Shown: piece by piece, positions 10,851 through 22,086 of the stretch
How positions within the stretch are numbered: the stretch's first letter is position 1
Layout: every line of letters starts with the position of its first letter
Source: Fagopyrum homotropicum
Lineage: Eukaryota > Streptophyta > Magnoliopsida > Caryophyllales > Polygonaceae
DNA: 64,000 nucleotides
Assembly (NCBI GenBank): GCA_033239125.1
Contig: BSWB01000001.1
Span: forward strand, 9,374,501-9,438,500
Direction: 5' to 3'
Notes under the pieces: generated by a model
What the model was told of the DNA's origin: nothing
The model's input: the letters and a program-made list of their open reading frames with translations, nothing else
Database searches by the model: none
Position numbers and translations under genes: made by a program

Positions 10851-11290
10851 CAGTCGGGTTGGATGTAGGGTTAGTGTCTCGACGAACAGGCTAGTCCGGC
10901 TCGTATATATAACCCTAAAACGGTTGTCGTACTCAAAGCCTCTCCTAACTCCATTGTCTATCCCACTCGATTGTAAATCTACAATGCATGAAATTTCTAA
11001 GATTACGCAAAGTTCATTACAAGAAATACAACTTAATTATGTACAAAAAAGGAAATAATCAATATCAACAATGATCTTCAAAGGAGTCTCCTAAAAGATA
11101 GTTCCTCTGCTTTAGTAGCCACACAATTTTCAAATAGGATCATGGTGTGATTTGGATTAATTAAGACTATTTTACTGTATCTCAATAAGTTGGTGTTACA
11201 CTAAAATTTATGTCAACCATTTGTCTCTTATCACGATCAAGGTCTATTTTATGGTGTTTTGATTGGTTGTTGTTGCAAGAATTGTGCCAT
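10851..11290. other. Intergenic, nothing recognised
   Basis: Unremarkable A+T-rich DNA between two transposons. Confidence 0.4.
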
Positions 11291-11294
11291 CTTA

Positions 11295-12048
11295 TCTTAT
11301 ATCTATTAAAGCAGAAGCCTCCATTACCATGTATACGCCACGTTTCTCGAAGCCTAAAAAATTATTTTAATAAGTGTTTTCTAAATGTTATTATAAATTG
11401 GAAATTGATTTCTAATTTTTTTTAAATATTTTAATAAATATTTTTATAAAAACAGTTTTTAAACTTTTACGAATTTTTTACCAACAAGCATATCTTAACA
11501 AATCAATTTAAAAATATAATTAATTATAAGAGATAAATATTTAAAAGAGAATTAAAAATCATAGTAATAATTATAATTTCATTCTCTGGATTTTTATTTA
11601 CAAATATACAAATAAATTCTAAGTATTAAATATTTATTAAAACTCAACCCGCACAATCTTATCTTATATCTATTAAAGCAGAAGCTTCTATTGTCACGTG
11701 TCAACGTCATGTTTTTCGAAGCCTAAAAAATTATTTTAATAAGTGATTTCTAAATGTTATTATAAATTGGAAATTGATTTCTAAATTTTTTTAAATATTT
11801 AAATAAATATTTTTATAAAAATAGTTTTTTAAACTTTTACGGATTTTTTTACCAACAAGCATATCTTAACAAATCAATTTAAAAATATAATTAATTATAA
11901 GAGATAAATACTTAAAAGAGAATTAAAAAACATAGTATTAATTAAAATTTCATTCTCCGGATTTTTATTTTTACAAATATACAAATAAATTCTAAGTATT
12001 AAATATTTATTAAAACTCAACCCACAGAAAGTGTGGATAATACACTAG
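11295..12048 (+). mobile_element. Non-autonomous Helitron, tandem head-to-tail pair
   Basis: Two copies of a roughly 365-bp unit follow each other (11295-11661 and 11662-12048). Both start TCTTATATCTATTAAAGCAG right after an A, and they align along their whole length. The second copy ends CTAG (12045-12048) before a T. Nine bases upstream of CTAG is a short hairpin, CCACA-GAAAG-TGTGG (12022-12036). TC start, 3' hairpin plus CTRR end, and insertion between A and T are the Helitron hallmarks. The first unit lacks the second half of the hairpin and the CTAG. No helicase gene is present. Confidence 0.75.
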
Positions 12049-13354
12049 TTTTAGTAATAAAAGAATAAAACACACTCTTATGAACTTATTCCACTGGTTT
12101 GGTGTTGATGTTCACTTGATTGGGTGATGATTTGTGCCATTTACTCTATATTCACATCGGTTAGATAATCTTAGTCTTAAATTCGACTTTGTGTTCTAAT
12201 GTAAAATATAAGCTTCTTCGGCATTTGATATTTGGTCGGGAGTGATTTTGTAGTTGTTTTGGTTTTGGGAGCATTTTTTCAAGGTAAGTGTTATTTTGAT
12301 TGTATAATTTATCTCCCATTGTTATGTCAAGTTTTAACGGTAATGTTTCTTGTTCAAAGAATATTTTCAACTAAACAACTCTCGTTGTTAACTGACTCAA
12401 CTCAATATGCGTATTGGTGACTACAATGTATGCGTTTAGCCTACGGACAAACTAGAAACATTGACAATGGAGGACTTCTAAAAATAGAGGGGTTAAGTAC
12501 ATGGCATTGGAAGGGTTAAATAAAATTCCGAACATATTTTTCAAGAGAAATTTGGAAAGGTCGTAAGAAGAACTTATTATGTTTTTGAAATGCTTAAAAA
12601 TGTCGCTTTTCCAAGCATTTCAAAAAGAAGATACTAGTTAAAAATAAGAGGGATTTTTCATCTTGGTGTCCTTCAAATTTAACTTTTCCTTTTCATATCC
12701 ACAACCGTTCAACTTTTTTTTTTTTACCTTGCATTTTAATTTGTGTCTCTCTTGACTCACTCTTAGTATATTATATTAAAACATTAATTATATATATAAC
12801 AATAAAAAAATAAATTAAAAACTAATTATGATCTTATTAAATTTTAAACTAATTAATTTTATAATATTTAAAATTAAAAAAAAATCTAAAAACGTAAATT
12901 TAAAGCTTAATTTTATTTTTAAATTACAAATTAAAATATTTCAAATTAAAATAAAATATAAAAATTAAATTTAAAACTAATTTAAAAATAAATATAATAA
13001 ACTATATATTTATTTTAAATAATAATACATAATTAGTTTTAATACTTATTGTGATCACATTAAATTTTAAACTTATTAATTTTATAAACTACGTGATATT
13101 GAAAGAGTTCTTTATAATTTCTAATGAGATGTCTTATATACTTATCAAAGGATGCTGAGAAGAATCTTGAAAAAATCTTGTAAAAAGTAATAACAAATAA
13201 TTGAAGAAGATGAAATATGCTTCTCAAGTATTTCAAAAAGAATATGTTGGAGGTTAAAATAAAATTAAAAAAAGGAAACTTGATACGTTTTTATTGGACG
13301 TGCAAAAAATCTTAAAAAGTTGATTTGATAAAGTTTACTTGAGATGTTTGAATG
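12049..13354. other. Very A+T-rich intergenic stretch
   Basis: No gene seen. 12780-13080 is almost entirely A/T with repeated AAATTAAAA-type words. A short block with AAGCATTTCAAAAAGAAGATA at about 12616 recurs in variant form near 13228. Confidence 0.45.
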
Positions 13355-13362
13355 GGATGGAG

Positions 13363-13939
13363 TAGGGCTGAGCAAGATCGGTTCGGTTCACTTGAACCGA
13401 ACCGAACCGACGATTTTCGGTCCGGACCGAACTTAAACCGACAATTTAGGTTCGGTCTTCGGTCCGTGTTTTTTATAATTTCGGTTTCGGTTCGGTTTCG
13501 GTCCAAAACCGAAAAAACCGATAAAAAACCGAAAAAAACCGATAAAAAACCGAAAACCGAAATTCATTTAATAAAAAATTATTATAGAATTGTTATTTTT
13601 AGCTGTGGCAATTTTAATTAGTACTTTGTGCTTAAATGAGATTGTTATTTTTCTAGGTTTCAACTTAAAATTGAAAATTTTATTATATTGTTATATTATT
13701 GAGATTTTTTTAGTTTTAATTTTAGGTTCATTTAGGTCCAAAACCGAAACCGAACCGAAACCGACATAATCGGTTCGGTTTTAGGTTCGCATATTTCAAG
13801 TTTTCGGTTTTCGGTCCAAACCGAAACCGAACCTATTTTTATAGGTTCGGTTTTCGGTCCAAGGTTTTTGAAAAATCGGTTTTCGGTTCGGTTCGGTTTT
13901 TAGCGGTTCGGTTCGGTTTTGGACCTATGATCAGCCCTA
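13363..13939. mobile_element. hAT-type MITE, 577 bp
   Basis: The termini are TAGGGCTGAGCAAGATCGG on the left and, reverse complemented, TAGGGCTGATCATAGGTCC on the right. The target duplication GGATGGAG (13355-13362) versus AGATGGAG (13940-13947) matches at 7 of 8 positions. Both ends carry long runs of AACCGA/TCGGTT words able to pair with each other, and the middle is A+T rich. No transposase. Confidence 0.85.
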
Positions 13940-13981
13940 AGATGGAGTAAGAAAAAATAGAAAAAGAGGGGTATAATGTAC

Positions 13982-14387
13982 ACGGCGATAGAATTCACAA
14001 ACACAATGTGTATTCGGAACCCGTAGCAATTACGGTTACGAGTTTTGAAACCGTGATAATTTTTTTTATTTGTCACAGAGTTAAATACCTTTGTTTGGTA
14101 TTATAATTCACAAAAAAAATTATCACGGATTCGGAACCCGTAACTGTCACGGTTACGAGTTATGGATCCGTGGACCGTGATGATTTTCTTCATTTTTTAT
14201 TTATTATTATTTGTTTAAATTTACAAAGAAAATCATCACGGATCCGGAACCCGTAACCGTGGGTTCCGGATCCGGAACCCGTAACCGTGGGTTCCGGATC
14301 CGTGAAAAATCTGTCACGAATTCGGAATCCGTAACCGTGACGGTTACTGATTCTGATACGTTGTGCGTTTTTGAATTCCATCGGCGT
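13982..14387. mobile_element. Nested-palindrome foldback element, about 406 bp
   Basis: The left end ACGGCGATAGAATTCACAAAC pairs with the right end (reverse complement ACGCCGATGGAATTCAAAAAC). Inside, GGATCCGGAACCCGTAACCG and its inverse alternate several times, so the whole segment can fold into stacked hairpins. No open frame of note. No clear target duplication was found. Confidence 0.7.
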
Positions 14388-14401
14388 TGTGATTAAACTT
14401 A

Positions 14402-14693
14402 GGGCCCGTTTGGTTTTAACTCCGGAATCGGAAACGGAATGGAAACGAATCTAGGTAATACGTATACCCTTGTTCATTAAAATTTTTGGAATCATTCCTT
14501 GTGTTTTGTAGTAATTGGATGAGAGTTTGATTACTTTTGATACCCTATAGGGTAATAAAATGTGAGGAATCAAGTGTATTTTTTATTAAATCATGGGGAC
14601 TGATTCCATAAAATTTCATGAATATGGATATACATGTGGACTAAATTCGTTTCCATTCCGATTCCGTTTCCGGAGTTGGAACCAAACGGGCCC
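14402..14693. mobile_element. Tourist-like (PIF/Harbinger) MITE, 292 bp
   Basis: The termini are GGGCCCGTTTGGTTTTAACT and its near-exact inverse at the right end. They are flanked by the 3-bp duplication TTA (14399-14401 and 14694-14696), diagnostic of PIF/Harbinger insertions. Subterminal CCGGAATCGGAAACGGAATGG also pairs with the far end. It ends 207 bp before the CLPP6 start codon, so it must border or form part of that promoter. Confidence 0.88.
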
Positions 14694-14900
14694 TTAAAGT
14701 ATTTGTGCTGATGAGCATTGGGCTGAAGAGTTTACCAATTCTAAAAAGTTAGGCCCGTCAAAATTTGTTTGGGCCCAGCCCCGTAGAAGACATTTTCATT
14801 CAGCCCATATTCTTCGTCTCCTCCGAAAAATCTATCTACTGCTTTCCGTTCTCTCAATCTCCCTTTCATCGTTCTCAAAATCTCTTCTTCCTCTTCTTCC

Positions 14901-17900
14901 ATGAAAGCCATGATTTCACAACCTCCACCACCGCGCATGGCTACCGCCGGACTTTCTTCTTCCCTCAGGATTCTTCCTCCTTCTATTTCTCTCTTCTCCA
15001 GCACTGACAGAACCATATCTGGTACTTCACTACGCGTTGCCGGCGCAAAGGCGTGTTTCAGCCGCCAGCCGAACTCGCAGTACCGCGTTGCTTCGAATTC
15101 CGTTCGTCCGGATAATCTAGTAGATCCTCTACACCTTTCCAGTAAAGACACAAGGTAATTTCACGCCTCAAATCCTCAATTTTTGAAGCTATTGTACTTT
15201 AATAACATGTCGACAGAGTTGAGTTATTCTTTGTCAGATATCCAATTTCTTAATTGTTTAATTTTGTTGATTAATTAATTCATTGCGAATTGATCGAGTC
15301 TTTGTAAGATAAGACAAATCATAGTGTTGGATGGTTCGTAGTTTTTAGATGGAACAATGGCGACACTAGTAAATTGCGAATTGATGAGGATGTTGATCTA
15401 CTTCAATTCTATATTGAAGTTGGTTAGATAGGCTTCATCCAGAAAACATGAGAGAACAAATCTCTTGGTATAAAATTCGGATGAACAAATATATTGCACC
15501 AGTGAATACTAGGTTGCTTCCATTCATATAACTGAAATTGAACATATTTTCACTTTTGTTTTTTTTTTTTCCAATTTTGTTTCAGTAATGGCCCTATAGT
15601 AGCAAGATCTGCGAATCCACCAATAATGCCAGCTATAATGACTCCAGGAGGACCTTTGGACCTTTCTTCAGTGCTGTTCAGAAATCGAATTATATTTGTT
15701 GGGCAACCGATCAATTCTGATGTAGCTCAACGTGTTATATCCCAACTCTTGACCCTGGCAACTATTGATGAACATTCTGATATATTGGTATCTTGGTTCC
15801 TGCTCTATTGTATTGTAGTTTTGTAGTATCTCAGCCATATCTTGGATGTTGAAGCTAAAGTGTTTGATAATGAACCTTTTCCAGATGTATCTGAATTGTC
15901 CCGGTGGAAGCGCCTATTCTGTGATGGCCGTATATGATTGCATGTCTTGGGTATGGTCCAATTCTTTTTATGTACTGCCAACATCCATGTTTACAAGATC
16001 TTATTGAAAGGGCCATCGTGTCCATAAGTACTAGCTATATCGATGTCTAATCTTCTGACTGTTTCCCTGAATTGTGCTTAATGTTTAATGCTTTGTTGGC
16101 ATTTGTTCACAGACTGTCTCCTTGGTAGGATTTTAATAATCGTTCCCAATATTCATTAACCTTGTGTAACTATTGTATCTTTATATAAATGACTTATCTC
16201 CTACATTCGGCTTCCGGCGTCTCATTTTGTGGCCTTCAAATTCTACTTCTTCCTCTTTTCACAGACAGCTTCCTTCCCTGCAAAAGAAAAATGTTAATTA
16301 CCTTTTGCGTTTGAGTATAATTGTCTATTTCTTCTTTCAAGTTACTGTTGAGCTTGTGGGAAATGAAAGAATTGCCCCTTCTAAAGTTTTGTAGCGTTTC
16401 ATAGATAAAAATTTCTGCATTCAGCTGGTTGCTTCCACTGTTAGTATGCTTTTATTCTTAAAATAATTTTCAGTGGTAATACCTTGGATATCCATCAGTA
16501 TACAATATGCAATTATTTTTGTGGAGTTTTGTTGTTATTATCATCCATCGTCAACAATTTTTTTATTATTGACTTCATAGGGTTACTGTATGCAAGTTTG
16601 TAGGAGGCACTTCAATTGTTCAATTAGATTATATGGAGTGCAATACTCGTCCAACGTCTCTATATATATATGAAAATTTCTTATGTCTATCATAAGCCCA
16701 TAACTGCTCCGTAAGTCTTATTGACAGCTTTAAGTTGATATTCTTCAGATAAAGCCAAAAGTTGGAACAGTTTGCTTTGGGGTAGCAGCTAGCCAAGGGG
16801 CACTTCTTCTTGCTGGTGGAGAGAAGGGAATGCGCTATGCGATGCCAAATGCGCGAATTATGATTCACCAACCTCAGAGTGGATGTGGGGTATGCTTTCT
16901 GCTGTTAATAGACATCTCATACCTTGTGTGTGTGTGTATATCTTGAAGGGATGGACACTTTCTAGTTAAAAATTCTCTTACTCAAGTTCATTACTGATTG
17001 ATTTGCAAATGACAGTTTCCAGTTGTGTTTTATGAATTGATAGGGTCATGTCGAGGATGTGAGGCGTCAAGTCAATGAAGCAGTGCAGCTACGCCATGTT
17101 AGTAATGTTCCCATACCTTCAACATCTTTTAACTCAATAAAAGGAAGCTGGTTTTCTAGGCTACTGGAAGTGCTTAGTTTACTTATGATCTTTGACTTGC
17201 TAATTCCATTTCTTGGAGAGAAAAAAAAAATCTCGCCTTTTGTCTTAAAAATAATATGGGGGCGGTAGGGTTGATTCAGCGAATTTCATTGAAGCATCAG
17301 TGGATGTTGATGCAAGATGTGTGCTAAGATTCAGATCGCTGAATTTTAATCATTTGGGTTATATGTTGCAGAAAGTTGATAATATGTTTGCCGCGTTTAC
17401 TGGCCAACCTCTTGAGAAAGTTCAACAATATACAGACAGAGACCGCTTCCTATCTACTTCAGAGGTAAATATTAATCCTTTCTTGTAATGCGCTACTAAC
17501 TATTCCATGTGAATTATGGTTCAAACATGGCGTGGTGAAATATTTTTTTCACATGAATTACTATTCACACTTTCCGTTAAGTAGCTAGTGGGCTTTTGTA
17601 ACCTATCTCTACAATTTTTTCCACATGAATTATAGATCTAGAAAAACATTTAAAAGGAAGTGTTAATGGATATTTTGCAACCATTTCTTTCAAAACTCTG
17701 AGCATACAGCCTGATTTATTGAAGTACTTTCAGCTAAGGTTCTGAGCTTGTAACTTTTCGGGGGGTAGTTTTATGAGTATCTCCGGTTTCTTAGTAAGCT
17801 TGAAGTGCATTTTTAGTGATCTATCTACATTTGACACTCCTGCAAAGATTAACTGAGTACACTTGTGAAAGAGTTGGGCCAAATCGGCCAATCTGACAAT

Positions 17901-18108
17901 AATATAGTATAACTCTTTTTATGCTACTATCATTCACTGTCTTTTCAGTTTCTCACTCTCTGTTTTGCTATCTATATGCACTCTTGGGTGTAATCTTTTT
18001 CATAGTCTTGGATGTAATCATTTTGGTCCTTTTTTTTCATGATGTTTATCTTCTGTGCAGGCTATGGAGTTTGGGCTCATAGACGGGATATTGGAAACAG
18101 AATACTAG
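14901..18108 (+). CDS. CLPP6: Chloroplast ATP-dependent Clp protease proteolytic subunit 6
   Basis: Seven coding exons join in frame: 14901-15154, 15586-15787, 15885-15950, 16749-16889, 17044-17097, 17372-17464 and 18061-18108. All introns are GT-AG and the predicted protein has 285 residues. The text after residue 90 (PGGPLDLSSVLFRNRIIF, MYLNCPGGS, IKPKVGTV, LIDGILETEY) matches plant ClpP6 from memory. The serine protease triad is complete: Ser189 in GVAASQGA, His214 in IMIHQPQ and Asp263 in TDRDRF. This is therefore an active ClpP rather than a ClpR subunit. The first 70-85 residues are Ser/Arg-rich and acid-poor, as in a chloroplast transit peptide. ClpP6 sits in the stromal ClpPR tetradecamer, which degrades proteins fed by Hsp100 (ClpC) chaperones. 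The start is taken at the first ATG (14901); an in-frame ATG at 14937 (MATAGLSSS) is an equally plausible start. Confidence 0.95.
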
Positions 18109-18740
18109 CTGTTGCAAACAAATGTATGTGTTAGACACTCTCACCTGCTGCCATAAATGTCACTTCCTCGAATGGTACCTTTGGTCTTGCCTTACCATTG
18201 ATGTTATTCCTTGTTAGCATACAACTCTCAAAGGTTATCATCATGCTTTTTAGAGGTATGATTCTTGCTCAAGTTCTGGTGGTTGGGAGGAAGTTTTATA
18301 CATGGGCCTTGTGGAATCGTCTTTGAAGGGCCAATTCCTGTATTATTGTGACTTTGATTGCTATTGATCCTTCTAATTTATTTGAATGGAATGATTATAA
18401 ATGTGAAACGGTCAGTTATGCTTAACAGGTTGCATACAAAAATTATATTGTGGATTGCACCTACATCGAAGCCCATCCTGACTAAGTTTGTGTAAAGGTC
18501 ACATGAGCATTGCACAAACCTGGAATAAAACTGAATATTCTGATTGAACTGACAATCTCCGGTGGAAGTAGTGCATGTTTTGCTTTCAATCTTGTTCATA
18601 TAGATTTAGAGTGAATTTGTTATGTAACCTAACTTCATGACTTTATAAACGTTCAAATCTCAACTTTTGTTTAGAGTGAATTTGTCCAATTCTCTCGTAG
18701 ATTTTTGATAGAGTACTACTTCTAGAAACTTTCCTCTAAG
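18109..18740 (+). other. CLPP6 3' flank, untranslated region and beyond
   Basis: No further gene. The sequence just after the stop codon presumably holds the 3' UTR, but I cannot fix a polyadenylation site among several A+T-rich candidates. Confidence 0.4.
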
Positions 18741-18746
18741 AGCTAA

Positions 18747-19028
18747 ATCCCCGTTTGGTTGTAACTCCGGAAACGGAATGGTAATGAATCTAGTCTATGT
18801 GTGCCTTGTTCATGAATTTTTTTTGAATCATTCCGTGTGGTTTCATGCAAAATGAAATTGCTTTCTCCATTTTGTTTTCCTATAGGGTATCAAAAGTAAT
18901 CAAGTTCTACTCTAATTGGTTCAAACCATAAGGAATGATTCCAAAATGTTTCATAAACAAGGATTTACGTATGAACAAGATTCGTTTACATTTCGTTTTT
19001 GTTTTCGGAGTTAAAACCAAACGGGCCC
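18747..19028. mobile_element. Second Tourist-like MITE, 282 bp, same family as 14402-14693
   Basis: Left end CCCCGTTTGGTTGTAACTCC (first bases decayed), right end TTAAAACCAAACGGGCCC. The TAA target duplication lies at 18744-18746 and 19029-19031. Subterminal GGAAACGGAATGG and internal CCTATAGGGTATCAAAAGTA are shared with the copy upstream of CLPP6. Confidence 0.85.
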
Positions 19029-19031
19029 TAA

Positions 19032-21007
19032 GAGTCTATAACTTCGTAAGCATTAAAACCTTAACTTTTGTTTGGATGGATGACACTGTAAGTGTTATCA
19101 ACTATAGTACATTCCACCAACTGCATAGTTTAATTGTGTATAAATCATGAGATCCAAACATAATCTTTAGCTTATATGTGTGCCTTACAACATCATCTGA
19201 GAACATTTTATATGGGGTTAGCTGTGGACAACCCTGATCTTTCGACACCAAGGTAATGTGAATCGAACCCGGTTTACAGTAGAAACGGACGGTGGTTTTT
19301 TGTGGAGGGATGATCCGGCGGTGATGAATGGTATGGATAGCTCGCTAGATGGATAGGTCCGGGTTGAACGTAAGATACACTTAGTCCGGGTCGAACCTAA
19401 GATACACTTAGAGCACTTTAACGTATATCTAACCTACAATACAACTAAGAAGGGTTGTAGAATCCTTCCGTTACAATCATCCACAAAAAAGAAACGATGT
19501 CCTTGAGGACTAGGAGGGTTGTGAGCGATTGAGAGCACCAACTCGAATATTCAAAGTTGAAGCAACACAAAACGATCCAAGTTACAAGGTCGAGTGAGAT
19601 TTCACTCGCTTACTCTTCACAATAGAATGAAGGAACAAAACGTCTAATAGGCATTCAAGGGGATCGTTCTAAGCAATACATGACTGTAAACGTGTTTAGG
19701 TTTTGGAAAAATTAGATTAGATTTCTCTTTAATCGGGTATTGGAAAATTTTGATTAGAATTCTCTTTAATCGGAACTAAAATAACCTAGAATGCTTAATT
19801 AAAAGATGAACATAAAACTAACTTAAATATTAAAACAACACAATCAATAAAAGAGTCTAATATAGGCTTATATTAAAAATTGGAAAATTCCGCAAATCAA
19901 CCTCATTTAATTCCCATCCATGTGTGAGTTTCAAATGACCGGACAGTTTTGTGGAGACCGATCGGTTTCAGACTGGTCCAACCGGTGGTTCGGTCGGTCT
20001 CCACTCTTTGATGATCTTTGAATCTTCCTCTTCTAACTCCTTGAGTGATTTTTAATCTTCAATCTTCCTCTTTTACTTCTTAAAGTGATTTTCACTCCTT
20101 ACTTCTTGTATATTCTGATCATGGTTTTCAGTCGAAATATGTTAAAAAATGCTACCGACATCTTTGTTAAAGAATTTCCTTCATGAACTATCATAGTATC
20201 ATTGTTTAATAACTCACAATAAGCGCCATGTGCTTGTTCTTCTATTATAAATAAATTCTTACTTTGTAACATTTAGTATTTGCCTCACGGTCTAGACTTC
20301 TTCATGTTGAAGTATAATAGTATCATTGTTTAATTTCTAACAATGAGTTCTCACATTAGTAGTTTGATAAAGAGACAAACATAATTTCACAAAAAATAAT
20401 TGTCTTAACCTTAATGTTTTGGCATTATCGTCTAATAAAGAGTTATCACATTCGTAGTTTGAGAAAAAAAATAACAAAATAATTGTCTTAACCTTAATGT
20501 TTCTTGATAGAAAGTTCAAAATTTTTTCCTTCCCCAACTTCGAGTTCAAAAGACCGGTCCTCGTCTCTTTTTTATTTAGGGATATAATTACTCATATGAG
20601 CTGCATAATTGGAACCGAGTCCAAAACCCGTAATTACTCGTATAATTCGTATGATCGCGTGGTTAAAGTGGAACTATGTAAATAGATTGTGTAATTCTAG
20701 AGAATTGCAATTTATACATGTCTTAGAAGTTAGAAGTAATTTAGGGTTGTTATCATCATATAGAATTGTAGCTTTCATACTTCATTAACCATAAGATTCA
20801 TTTCTAATCAAAACACCACTAATTGGGTGAAATGAGTTTGAGGTCATCGTGGATAAAAAAGCAAGTGTGGACATTAGAAGCCTCGGAGACTTGCAAGTCA
20901 AGCAATATTAATTTTTTTATTTTTTTTATTTTTTTTTTATTTTTTTATACAAGGGTAAGCAATATTAATAATTAAACTAGTCATCGCGACTAAACTAACC
21001 TTAAAAT
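19032..21007. other. Intergenic, decayed repeats, no gene
   Basis: Contains a 27-bp imperfect direct repeat around TAAGATACACTTAG (about 19353-19412). It also has a roughly 96-bp imperfect tandem duplication sharing TAATTGTCTTAACCTTAATG (about 20340-20505), and a T-rich tract at 20908-20950. Parts of 19240-20150 look like LTR debris (repeated ATTTCACTC/GATTTTCACTCC words, an AATCGAACCCGG box), but no boundary can be set. Confidence 0.4.
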
Positions 21008-21218
21008 ATTATAGATTTTTTTGTCGAATAACATTTCTAGTCTTATTCCTTAAAGTTACAAAAGCTCTATCTTTCAAAGTTTTGGAAAACTTTACCGGTG
21101 AAATTCCACCAAACAATTACTTTATATTTCTAATTTAGATTGGTCAAGACTCGTTCGCCTTAAAAAGTTCAATCTTATGAATAACACGTTCAATGGTAGT
21201 CCAGCGGAAAACATATAT
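21008..21218 (+). pseudogene. Fragment of an LRR receptor-like gene
   Basis: This segment aligns with about 60071-60345 of the intact receptor-like gene in the same window. Shared blocks include TAGATT-TTTTGTCGAATAAC, CATATTCCTTA, CTCTATCTTTC, TTAGATTGGTC and TTCAATGGTAG. Relative to the intact gene it has lost about 65 bp net and is out of frame, so it is a broken piece of a related PSKR/RLP2-type gene. Its downstream edge runs into Helitron-like sequence. Confidence 0.75.
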
Positions 21219-21400
21219 ATACTTTATTAAAACAGACCCACTAATATTGACGTGACGCCTCACAATTTTTTTTGAGTAAATCTTTTACTAAATAACAAAT
21301 TTAGCCAATAAATTTTTTATACAAAAAACATATAAATTTTTTTAAAACAGACTGACGTCTTTAAGTGAAAGCAAAAAATGATATGATTTGGATTCCTGAT
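21219..21400 (+). mobile_element. Helitron-like 5' end fragment
   Basis: ATATACTTTATTAAAACAGA followed by TGACGTGACGCC resembles the 5' region of the Helitron at 11295 (ATCTATTAAAGCAGA then GTCAACGTCATG). No matching 3' hairpin-CTRR end is seen, so the extent is a guess. Confidence 0.35.
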
Positions 21401-21445
21401 TTTTTTAACAGTATTGTTTTTTTTTAATCTTATTTAACCATATCA

Positions 21446-21620
21446 ATGGGCCGGATATGGGTCGGGGAGTACGCTATTCATCCCCATCCCCGTTTGGGTA
21501 TTGAGAATTGTCCCCATCCCTGTACCCGCCGGATATTCGTCCCCATGGGGAATCCCCGTCCCCGTTTAATTTCTCCATTTTAAAATTTTATTGGTTTTCC
21601 CGTAAAAATCCCATCCCGGT
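21446..21620. mobile_element. hAT-type MITE fragment
   Basis: GC-rich words CCCCATCCCCG, CCCCATGGGGAATCCCCGT and GGGTCGGGGA are like the subterminal parts of the hAT MITE at 6969-7608. Both termini are decayed. Confidence 0.45.
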
Positions 21621-22081
21621 TTAACTTTTAGGAGTTTGACAAAAAAACATTGACTCGGATAATAAATGTGAAATTAGAACATAAAATACAAAATTGTTAC
21701 TTTGTTCAACTATATAAATAACTAAAAAAAAACACGAGTAAAGAAAAGAAAGAAGAAAATTTCATTTGTTTAAAAAAAAATACAAATTTGGCAAAGTAAA
21801 GTTATACCGTCTATATATTAGGTTTCGTTCGTTCAAGTAGTTCGAGACCCATTATACAAACTTGTGTAAACTAAATTAATTATATCTTACTAACATTTAG
21901 ATTACGATCTTAAGATAAAGTGTTATTTTATTTTATCATTTTAATTTTACGGTTTGGGATTTAGATTGTACATCAAAACACGTATCTAAAAGAGTAATAC
22001 ACATAAAAAAACACATGTAGTGGTTGGATCTTCTTCCTCCTGCACATGCTTGTATGTTTAATAGAAGTGTGTCCAGATGCG
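21621..22081. other. Intergenic, nothing recognised
   Basis: A+T-rich DNA up to the target site of the solo LTR. Confidence 0.4.
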
Positions 22082-22086
22082 CCGGA

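Noticed and set aside
14741..15151. 136-codon open frame on the minus strand over CLPP6 exon 1
   Set aside because: Antisense shadow of a GC-richer coding exon; no domain, and splicing and homology clearly place the gene on the plus strand.
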